Below, piece after piece: positions 18,071 to 24,681 of a stretch of 64,000 nt of DNA. Within the stretch, counting starts at the first letter, position 1. The number at the start of each line of letters is the position of its first letter. The position numbers and the translations under genes were made by a program. The notes under the pieces were generated by a model, which saw only the letters and a list, made by a program, of their open reading frames with translations, had not been told where the DNA came from and did not search any database. The DNA comes from Archangium sp. GTDB taxonomy: Bacteria; Myxococcota; Myxococcia; Myxococcales; Myxococcaceae. Where the stretch lies: positions 186,001 to 250,000 of the forward strand of contig JAUXRX010000042.1 in NCBI GenBank assembly GCA_030681645.1, in the 5' to 3' direction.

Positions 18071-18253
18071 GGGTCGGGTCGATGCAACGCTCCGTGACCC
18101 AATCCTCTCGCGGGCGCCACCGGACAGCGGGGAGTGCTGCAGAGAGGAAGCATGCGTCGTCTGGCACGACGAAGCGGTAGCGATCGGCCGCGCGCTGCAG
18201 CAGTCGTGGGAGGACTGACATCCGGCTCGAAGGCTCGAAGCGCAGGCGGTGGG
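18071..18253 (-). pseudogene. Deleted second copy of the 14469-14969 gene
   Basis: 18071-18213 matches 14528-14670 at all but two of 143 bases, and 18207-18253 matches 15006-15043 with one 8-bp tandem duplication (GGCTCGAA). The 335 bp in between in the first copy are absent. The join falls on TGGGAGG, present at both ends of the missing piece. The copy therefore keeps the 3' part of the gene, where the frame reaches a stop four codons after the shared DPT, and part of the upstream DNA, but lacks start and N-terminus. It cannot make the full protein. Confidence 0.75.
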
Positions 18254-18583
18254 GTGCACGACGAGCTTCACCTGACGTGGTCCGGCCCCTGCCTGGCCTC
18301 CGCTCCCAGAAGCTGCCCGACCAAGGTGAGGTCTCCGACGCGCCGAGACGGACTCACGGTCGCGCCGCGACGCCAACCGAATGCATCCGAACGCTCCGCG
18401 CCGCGCGAAGCCCGACGGCCGAGCCGCTTCAGGCCCTCAACAGGGCTGCCGCCTCAAAGTGATCGTGCACCGCTTCGGGAAGAGCGGTTCGCGCAGAGCA
18501 TGCGGCGGGTGGTGTTCGATCAGCGGAACTTCGGGCAAGGATCCGTAGGTGAAGAGGGTCGGGCCGGCCTCGCTCTCCCGAAG
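18254..18583. other. Apparently degraded region
   Basis: No intact gene is visible. A short minus-strand stretch near 18470-18565 reads TLFTYGSLPEVPL, which faintly resembles the N-terminus of gamma-glutamylcyclotransferase-like proteins, but it is too short to call. Confidence 0.3.
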
Positions 18584-18623
18584 GCGTAATGGACCATTAC
18601 CGCGCGGTAATGGTCCATTACGC
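18584..18623. promoter_or_regulatory. 40-bp perfect palindrome with two operator-like half sites
   Basis: 18584-18603 is the exact reverse complement of 18604-18623. Each arm contains its own near-palindrome, TAATGGACCATTA at 18588-18600 and TAATGGTCCATTA at 18608-18619, separated by CCGCGCGG. Two symmetric sites in symmetric arrangement could bind a pair of dimeric repressors, or form a cruciform or strong RNA hairpin. No intact gene starts close by. Confidence 0.6.
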
Positions 18624-19057
18624 GCCTGGAAAGCGACCCGGCCTGGCCACCTCAGCGTCACCAGTCGCGGTGACCTGTCAGCGCTTCGTCGTCGTTCGAG
18701 AGCCCAACGAGCCGACCAGCGGGTGGAGCGAAAATCGAGAAGCCGCGGTACGAACGTCTACCCCATTCAGCTTCGCGTCCTTGCCTGAAGCCGAGCGGCA
18801 AGCGCGCGACGAGCACGGAGCTGGACCCCTCCATCACCGCGTACCCCAGGGCCTCTTCACCCACTGACCGACACCGCGGTCACCGCGATCGACGACTCCC
18901 GAATCGACCTGCAGAAACTCGGAGTGCCTCTGAGCGTCGTCCCCCTCCCTCGAGACCCCCCCCTCGCCGAACCACTCCGGCGGTTCGTCAGGCGACTGCA
19001 AGCTGTCGCGATAGCGCGCACGGAAGCTCCCTGGCTCTGGATCGCGGCCTCGCCAGG
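18624..19057. other. Region without convincing gene
   Basis: Short open stretches exist on both strands, for example a minus frame at 18658-18864 with decent codon character, but none has a start with a ribosome site or a recognisable fold. At 18770-18795 there is a segment (CAGCTTCGCGTCCTTGCC) also present near 54082 inside the hairpin element. Confidence 0.35.
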
Positions 19058-19438
19058 TTGATCTACGGCGAACTCGACGGCGCGAGACGCGAGCTCAACG
19101 CCGTGCGCTGGGAGCAACGCGCTCCGCTCGTGCAGGGGTATGGGGCGAGCCTCGCCTCGTACATCTGCCTGCTCGGCACCGGTGAGTTCGAAGCGGGGCT
19201 GGCCGCGGCGCGCAAGGCTCGGGATTTGACGCAGCTCGGGTCCTGGCCCGGGGCAGCGAACTCGCGTGTCTACTTCGAGACTGGTGTGGCGCTCGCGGAA
19301 GCGCTCAATGGCCAGGCCAGCGGCGTGGCTCTCACGAGGCTCGAGCAGACGGCCGCCACGACGCGGTTTCCGGTTCAGCGCCTGTTCGCCCTGTATGGAT
19401 TGGGCGTCGCAGCCAGGCGCGCCGGTGGTCATTCCTGA
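19058..19438 (+). pseudogene. Remnant of a helical repeat (TPR-like) protein
   Basis: About 127 codons read like paired amphipathic helices (GYGASLASYICLLGTGEFEA; GLAAARKARDLTQLG; LFALYGLGVAARRAGG). There is no proper start: the frame continues upstream through LALDRGLARL while coding-like sequence in another frame (LRRFVRRLQAVAIARTEAPW) ends at a stop near 19058, which suggests a frameshift. It is probably the C-terminal remnant of a TPR or kinase-TPR protein. Confidence 0.35.
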
Positions 19439-19463
19439 TGGACGTGTCAGGCGAGCCCGGAGT

Positions 19464-22400
19464 TCAGCTCCCGAGCGCGCGGGTCGACAGGCGCTCCAGG
19501 AAGCGCGCGAACAGTGGCAGCAGCTCGGGGCGGAAGCGGTGCGCCACCTTGTGGGTCAACACCTCGAGCGCCTCGTCGCGCGTCATCGCCGGACGCGAGG
19601 CGGTCGCGGTGGTGAGCGTCTCGTACGCACGCGAGAGCGCCACCACGCTGCCCATCAAGCCCACGTTGGCGTCGGGCCCCTTGCCACCCGGCTTGTCGCG
19701 AGCGCCCCAGTCGAGCTCCTGCTCGAGCACCACCGAGGCCCAGGCCACCGCGCCGGGCTTGTCACCCAGGCGCACGAAGGGGAACCGCGCCGACCAGCGC
19801 CGCGCGGTGGCGACGTCCTGGTGATCGGCCTCGGTGAGCTGGCCTGCGCGCGCGAGGAGCTCCTCTTTCAGGTCGAGGTTCCCCACGTCGCTGAAGAACG
19901 CGTACGTGGCCAGGTCGACCAGCTGCTGCTGCTGCAGGTTGAGCTCGGCGCCGAAGAGCAGCGCGAGCGTGGCCACGTTCGCCGAGTGGAAGAGCTCTGC
20001 CTCGCGGCCGCGGGTGCGGGGCGTGAGGCCGGCGAAGCGCACCGAGCGCGAGGACGCCGCCGCCGCCAGGTCGTCGAAGAGCGCGCTCACGTTGGGCAGC
20101 TCGGCGCGCGGGTTCTGCTTTCGCTGCGAGAGCCAGGTGCGGAAGGCGAGGACCAGCTCGACGTAGCGGATCATCGCCTCGCGCGAGAAGTCGCTCATCA
20201 GCGCCACCGGCGCGGGCTCGGGCCCCGGCTTCGGCGGGGTGGGCGTGGCCAGCACCAGGGTGACGGACGGCGTCTCGACGCCCTCGGCCGCGGCGCCCGC
20301 CGCGAGCCAGCGCACCAGGTGCTCCAACTCGGCGCGCGCGGGTTGGCGGGTGAAGGTGAAGCCGGCGATGCCGCGGCTCTGGAAAGCCTTCACCACGCGG
20401 TCGACCGGCACGTCTGCGCCTTCGTTCACGGGCTGGCCGTTGACGGTGAGGCTGCCGGCGCAGCCGACGCTGGCCGTGGCGCCCGCGGGCAGCAGCGTGG
20501 CCAGGCACTTGCCGAGCCGGGCGAAGGCGATGTCGAAGGTGGCGCTGTCGACCTCGACCAGGCGTGAGCCGGCGGCCAGCGCACCGAGGTCGAGCAGCAC
20601 GTCTCGCCACGAGATGGGGTTGCGGTCCCACCGGCGCGACTCACCGGCGTGGGTGGGGGTGGTGCGGTCGATGAGCTCGGCGGCGCGGTAGTGGCGATCG
20701 GCCGCGGCGCGCACCGTGTCGCTCAACGCGCTGTCGTTCGCCATGCGCCGCATCAGCTCGATGGCCGGGGCGGTCTTCATCACCGCCAGGGCCTCGAGCA
20801 CGTCGACCTTGCGGGCGTCGGCCTTCGCCCGGCCGAGGATCGGCGCGCGCAGCATCAGCTCGGAGGAGACGGCCTCGAAGGCCGCGGGCACGGTCGAGGA
20901 CCCGATGGCGATCCACATCGCGCGGCGCTCGGCCTCGCTCCAGGCCACCGCGCTCTGCGGGGTGACCAGCCCGTGCAGCGCCTCGAAGACGCGATCGGGG
21001 AAGTGTTTGCCGAGCAGCTGAATGGCGTACACGCGCGTCGCCTCGACCTCTTCCTTCTGGGCCGCGTCGGCCTCGGTGATGGCGCGGCAGACGATCTTGA
21101 AGGCCTCATCCGAGCCGGCGCGCGCGAGGCCGGTGAGCACGTCGCGGCGGCGCACCGGATCGAGGCGAACGATGAGCTCGCGGGTGATGCGCTGGCGATC
21201 GGCCACCCGGCCCTTCTCGAGGCAGTACGCCAGCTCCATCAGGCGGCGGGGTCGCTTGGGTTGGAGGCGCTCGAGGAAGGGCGCGGCGTTGAGGGTCGCC
21301 AGCCCGGCGAGGCCCGGCAGCACCGCGTCGCGGCTGGCAGGGAGATCCAGGTTCTCGAAGAGGGTGAGCCAGGTGTTGGCGAAGGACGGCCCGAAGAAGG
21401 GCAGGAGGCGGCCCAGGCCCTCGGTGTCGGTGGGCGGAGCTTCGCGCAGCCGCTGCGAGATGAGCCGCGCCTGATCAGCCGTGGCCAGGTGCGAGATCGC
21501 CAGCTCGAAGATCTGCCGCTGCTGCTTGTCGCCGCTGGCGGCGGAGCGCAGTTGCTCGAGCAGCGTGGCGAGCGCGCCCCACGCCTCGGCGAGCAGCAGG
21601 CCCTCGACGGCGCCGGCGATGCGCTCGAAGACCAGCGTCTCGGAGTCCTTCGACTGGAGGAGTCGGTTCGCGTGCGTGGGGAAGCGCACCAGCACGTGCA
21701 GGGCCTCGTCGCGCTCGAACTCGCGGCGCAGCGCCTCGAGCTCGTCGAGCGAAGCGAGCGTCGCGCCCACCTCGAAGAGCCGCATGTGCGACGCGTCGGC
21801 CATCACCAGCGCGGCGCGTGACTCGGCGGTGCTCAGCGTCCTCGCCACCGGCGCCGCCCCCCGCTCACCGCGAGCGGAGTCGAGGGGAGCCGCCCCCCGT
21901 TCACCCCAGGTGGGCTCGGGCGCCATGGAAGCCATCCCCCGTTCACCCCGAGCGGAGTCCCCAGCCCGGTCACCCCGAGCGGAGTCCCCAGCCCGTTCAC
22001 CCCGAGCGGAGTCCCCAGCCCGTTCACCCCGAGCGGAGTCCCCAGCCCGTTCACCCCGAGCGGAGTCGAGGGGCTTCGGTGCAGGCGGCGGCGGTTCAGG
22101 TGGGCGCGAAGGCGAGACGAACAGGCCCGAGCCGCCCGCGCGCGGAGTGGAGGGCGAAGCGGGAGGCGGCGCCTTGAGCGGCGGCAACTGTGCGCTCGAC
22201 CGAAGCGGCATCGACACCAGCGCGCGGCCGACGCCGATGGTCACCTTCATGCCGGAGTCGTCGTCGTCCGGGGCAGGGCTGGGAGGAGGCGGCGGAGCCG
22301 CAGCCCGGGGTGGCTCGATGGGCCTGGGCGGTGGCTGGGGGATCGGCGCCGGCGCGCGGACCGGAGGCGGCTCGGCCTCTGGCGCCTCGAGGTCCGAGAA

Positions 22401-23609
22401 GAACTCGCTGAAGAGCTCGTCGGCGCGGGTGGGCGCACTGGGCGCCGGAGGCGCAGGCGGCGGCGGCGCCACGGGGACGGGGGTGGGCATGCGCCGCGGC
22501 AGCGTCGAGCCGAACGCGGCGAAGGGGTCGCTCTTGCGAGGGGTCGCGACGGGCGCGCCCTTCGGAGGCGAGACCGTGGCAGGCGCGGGGGTGGTGGACT
22601 TCGGGGTGGCGAGGACGGGCGTGCCGGGCAGGGGCTGGGGCTCGGGCGCCTCCTTGAACTGCAGCGCGAGCGCGGCGAGCTGCCGCGTGCCCACGCGTTG
22701 GCCGGAGCCCTGGATGAACTCGTCGAGGGCGGACGCGAGCTCACGGCAGTTCTGGAACCGCTGCGAGAGGTTCTTGGCCATCGCCTTGGCGACGATGTTG
22801 GCGTACTCGCGCGGCAGGTCGGGCTTGCGCGAGAGCAGCGGCACCGGGTCGGTCTGGATGATGGTGGCGAGGAGCTGCTGATCAGGCTGCTGCTCGTAGG
22901 GTCGGGTGCCGGCGGCGAGCTCGTAGAGGATGACGCCCAGCGCGTACACGTCGGCGCGGAGATCGGCCTCGCCGATGATCTGCTCCGGGGGCATGTAGGC
23001 GATCTTCCCCTTCACCGTGCCGGGCGCGGCGTTGGGGCCCTGGCCCGCGCCGGTGGCGACGCCGAAGTCGACGACCTTCACCGCGCCGTTGCGGGCGATC
23101 ATGAGGTTGTCGGTGCTGACGTCGCAGTGCATCAGCCCCATGGGCGCGCCCGAGCCGTCGGCGAACTCGTGCACGTACGCGAGGCCCTCGCAGGCTTCTT
23201 CGATGACGCGCGCGCCGACGACGGGAGAGATTCGGCGCTCGGGCGAGCTGCGCAGGATGCTGCGGAGGTTGGGCCCGTCGACGTATTCCATGGCGAGGAA
23301 GTACGAGCCGTTCACCTCGCCGAAGTCGAAGATCTGCACCACGGCGGGGTGGCCGAACTGCGCGGCGAGCCGGGCTTCCTGCAGGAACATGGCGACGAAC
23401 TCGGGGTCCTTCGCCAGGTTGGGGAGGATGCGCTTGATGACCATCGATTTCTCGAAGCCACCGGGGCCCATCACCTTGGCGAGGAACACCTCGGCCATAC
23501 CGCCCGTCGCGATCTTGCGAACGAGGTGGTACCGCCCCAGCTGTTCCCCCTGGTTGCTCTGCGACGTCACGGAGGCCGCATCGTAACGATCAGCAGCGCG
23601 GGGGACCAT
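19464..23609 (-). CDS. Large Ser/Thr kinase with degenerate C-terminal HD-like domain
   Basis: 1381 residues from ATG 23609, chosen as closest to the kinase domain; longer and shorter starts (GTG about 23573) are possible and no clear ribosome site decides. Residues about 27-300 are a Hanks kinase: KIATGGMAEV, Lys59 (VIKRIL), HCDVSTDN (D163), VDFGVA (181-183), YMPPEQ. HCD instead of HRD makes it a non-RD kinase. A Pro-rich disordered linker (about 310-600) contains five tandem 9-residue units encoded by family B repeats (about residues 512-583). A long helical middle (about 600-1120) looks HEAT-like. The C-terminus (about 1190-1381) has the layout of an HD-GYP/HDOD domain (ELFHSANVATLALLFG, then FSDVGNLDL where active enzymes have HDIGK), so metal ligands are mostly lost. 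Soluble; inferred signalling scaffold. Confidence 0.85.
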   Translation of the reverse strand: MVPRAADRYDAASVTSQSNQGEQLGRYHLVRKIATGGMAEVFLAKVMGPGGFEKSMVIKRILPNLAKDPEFVAMFLQEARLAAQFGHPAVVQIFDFGEVNGSYFLAMEYVDGPNLRSILRSSPERRISPVVGARVIEEACEGLAYVHEFADGSGAPMGLMHCDVSTDNLMIARNGAVKVVDFGVATGAGQGPNAAPGTVKGKIAYMPPEQIIGEADLRADVYALGVILYELAAGTRPYEQQPDQQLLATIIQTDPVPLLSRKPDLPREYANIVAKAMAKNLSQRFQNCRELASALDEFIQGSGQRVGTRQLAALALQFKEAPEPQPLPGTPVLATPKSTTPAPATVSPPKGAPVATPRKSDPFAAFGSTLPRRMPTPVPVAPPPPAPPAPSAPTRADELFSEFFSDLEAPEAEPPPVRAPAPIPQPPPRPIEPPRAAAPPPPPSPAPDDDDSGMKVTIGVGRALVSMPLRSSAQLPPLKAPPPASPSTPRAGGSGLFVSPSRPPEPPPPAPKPLDSARGERAGDSARGERAGDSARGERAGDSARGDRAGDSARGERGMASMAPEPTWGERGAAPLDSARGERGAAPVARTLSTAESRAALVMADASHMRLFEVGATLASLDELEALRREFERDEALHVLVRFPTHANRLLQSKDSETLVFERIAGAVEGLLLAEAWGALATLLEQLRSAASGDKQQRQIFELAISHLATADQARLISQRLREAPPTDTEGLGRLLPFFGPSFANTWLTLFENLDLPASRDAVLPGLAGLATLNAAPFLERLQPKRPRRLMELAYCLEKGRVADRQRITRELIVRLDPVRRRDVLTGLARAGSDEAFKIVCRAITEADAAQKEEVEATRVYAIQLLGKHFPDRVFEALHGLVTPQSAVAWSEAERRAMWIAIGSSTVPAAFEAVSSELMLRAPILGRAKADARKVDVLEALAVMKTAPAIELMRRMANDSALSDTVRAAADRHYRAAELIDRTTPTHAGESRRWDRNPISWRDVLLDLGALAAGSRLVEVDSATFDIAFARLGKCLATLLPAGATASVGCAGSLTVNGQPVNEGADVPVDRVVKAFQSRGIAGFTFTRQPARAELEHLVRWLAAGAAAEGVETPSVTLVLATPTPPKPGPEPAPVALMSDFSREAMIRYVELVLAFRTWLSQRKQNPRAELPNVSALFDDLAAAASSRSVRFAGLTPRTRGREAELFHSANVATLALLFGAELNLQQQQLVDLATYAFFSDVGNLDLKEELLARAGQLTEADHQDVATARRWSARFPFVRLGDKPGAVAWASVVLEQELDWGARDKPGGKGPDANVGLMGSVVALSRAYETLTTATASRPAMTRDEALEVLTHKVAHRFRPELLPLFARFLERLSTRALGS
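21861..22073. repeat. Family B tandem array inside the kinase gene
   Basis: Five consecutive 27-bp units (CGTTCACCCCGAGCGGAGTC plus CCCAGCC) with further degenerate copies at both ends. On the coding strand each unit encodes nine residues, DSARGERAG. Unit length is a multiple of three, so copy number can change without a frameshift. The array lies in the disordered linker. Confidence 0.85.
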
Positions 23610-23670
23610 GTGTGTTTCACGGCCGCTGGAATCGAGCTTCAGTGCCTCCCTGGGGAGAGGGCAAACACCC

Positions 23671-23850
23671 CTATCCGCCCAAGCGCGCGTGTTCGGCCCC
23701 GAGTCGCACCACAACGCCGCGATCTGACTCCACTGCGGGCCAGTCAGGCTGAAGCGCCGTGACGTGCCGGAAGGGCATCGGCTCACGCGACGGCACCGCA
23801 GAGACAGTCCCTTTCTCGCAGAGCGGACGGCGCTTGCTTCTGGTGCTCAT
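23671..23850 (-). CDS. Small protein (59 aa), unknown
   Basis: ATG 23850 is preceded by GGAGGAGG (23853-23860) and overlaps the TGA of the small gene upstream (ATGA), both signs of real translation. The product is basic at the N-terminus (MSTRSKRRPLCEKG), has a central MPFRHVTALQPDW and ends ARLGG. There is no signal peptide or membrane helix. The family is unknown. It ends 61 bp before the kinase start, so it may be co-transcribed with the kinase. Confidence 0.5.
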   Translation of the reverse strand: MSTRSKRRPLCEKGTVSAVPSREPMPFRHVTALQPDWPAVESDRGVVVRLGAEHARLGG

Positions 23851-24002
23851 CGCCTCCTCCGGTTTCGCGCGGATCTTTCCGGCGGGTGCATCGAGACGAC
23901 CAGGACACTGTCGCCATCGTCGCTCTCTGTCAGTTTGTCGACCAGGAGCAGAGCGCCCTCCGTTGCCGCCGCCACTACCCTGCTCAGTTCGTGCTGCGGC
24001 AT
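23847..24002 (-). CDS. Small acidic/basic protein (51 aa), unknown
   Basis: ATG 24002 follows GGAGG (24011-24015) with eight bases between. It reads MPQHELSRVVAAATEGALLL then VDKLTESDDGDSVLVVSMH and ends in a run of arginines (RNRRRR). The stop overlaps the next ATG by 4 bp. No family is recognised. It could be a small regulator or an RNA-binding tail protein. Too short for most gene finders. Confidence 0.5.
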   Translation of the reverse strand: MPQHELSRVVAAATEGALLLVDKLTESDDGDSVLVVSMHPPERSARNRRRR

Positions 24003-24047
24003 CGCTCACGCCTCCGTTCATGGCGTGTTTGACATCGCGTTCGCTCG

Positions 24048-24398
24048 TCAAACGGACATGACCCCGGCCAGCTTCGTGAACAGCCCGTAGTAGCCGAGCG
24101 CGGTCCAGGGCCCGATCGCGAGCCACAGCCACCTGTTGCCGTGCCTGAGCCAGAGGAACGCCAGCCCCGCATAGACCGGGCAAAACAGGATGCCGGCGAC
24201 GACGAAGACGTCACGCCATCCCTCGGGGGCAACCATGCCGCCGCCCACGAAGATCAGGAGCGGCGAAAGGACCAGGGCTCCAAGCACGTCACCTGGCGGA
24301 ACATCCCCGCGTGCGAGTTCGCTGAGCATCCCCGCCAGCATGCTCACCAGCGTGGTTGCGCCAAGGACCCACTCGCGTCGTCTCCGGTTCATGGGCAT
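24048..24398 (-). CDS. Small multi-pass membrane protein
   Basis: 116 residues with three to four hydrophobic segments (WVLGATTLVSMLAGMLSEL; VLGALVLSPLLIFVGGGMV; VFVVAGILFCPVYAGLAFLW; WLAIGPWTALGYYGLF). The start ATG 24398 overlaps the TGA of the upstream 50-residue gene as TGATG. An inner-membrane protein of unknown function. It ends 45 bp before the next small gene. Confidence 0.7.
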   Translation of the reverse strand: MPMNRRRREWVLGATTLVSMLAGMLSELARGDVPPGDVLGALVLSPLLIFVGGGMVAPEGWRDVFVVAGILFCPVYAGLAFLWLRHGNRWLWLAIGPWTALGYYGLFTKLAGVMSV

Positions 24399-24550
24399 CA
24401 GCGAGGTCGAACGTCAGTTCCGGCATCCAATCGCATCAGCGCGGCATAGTCGGCCATCGCCGCCTCGTAGTCAGGTCGAAGCACGATGTACGTGCCGCCC
24501 GCGAGCACCAGTCCGACGACGAGAATGACGACGACGATGCGGGTTCTCAT
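24398..24550 (-). CDS. Small exported or single-pass protein (50 aa)
   Basis: ATG 24550 begins MRTRIVVVILVVGLVLAGGT, a signal anchor, followed by a short polar tail rich in Ala/Asp (DYEAAMADYAALMRLDAG). The stop TGA shares bases with the ATG of the membrane protein downstream (TGATG), which supports coupled translation. It would be a small membrane-anchored subunit for that protein. Missed by length cut-offs. Confidence 0.6.
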   Translation of the reverse strand: MRTRIVVVILVVGLVLAGGTYIVLRPDYEAAMADYAALMRLDAGTDVRPR

Positions 24551-24608
24551 GGTGCTGCGCGCTGAACAGCTGGCGGTGTGATTCCTTCCGCTCAGAGGCG
24601 TTGGTTTG

Positions 24609-24642
24609 CCCTCTCCCCGACTCTCCCCCTCGGGGAGAGGGA
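24609..24642. repeat. Family A short hairpin repeat
   Basis: CCCTCTCCCCGACTCTCCCC then CTCGGGGAGAGGGAG. It lies between the divergent small-gene cluster and the DUF3857 gene, and ends 39 bp before the likely GTG start. Confidence 0.75.
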
Positions 24643-24681
24643 GGCAGTGCAGGCGAGCGCTCGGCGGCTTACGGTGCGGCC

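Noticed and set aside
18470..18565. Possible gamma-glutamylcyclotransferase N-terminus (TLFTYGSL) on the minus strand
   Set aside because: A single short motif in degraded sequence is not enough.
19266..20567. 433-codon plus-strand frame at the start of the kinase region
   Set aside because: Antisense to the C-terminal part of the large kinase; Arg/His-rich with no domain.
21961..22073. Regularly spaced 27-bp units that resemble a small CRISPR array
   Set aside because: Units are contiguous without unique spacers, lie in frame inside a kinase gene and belong to family B repeats.
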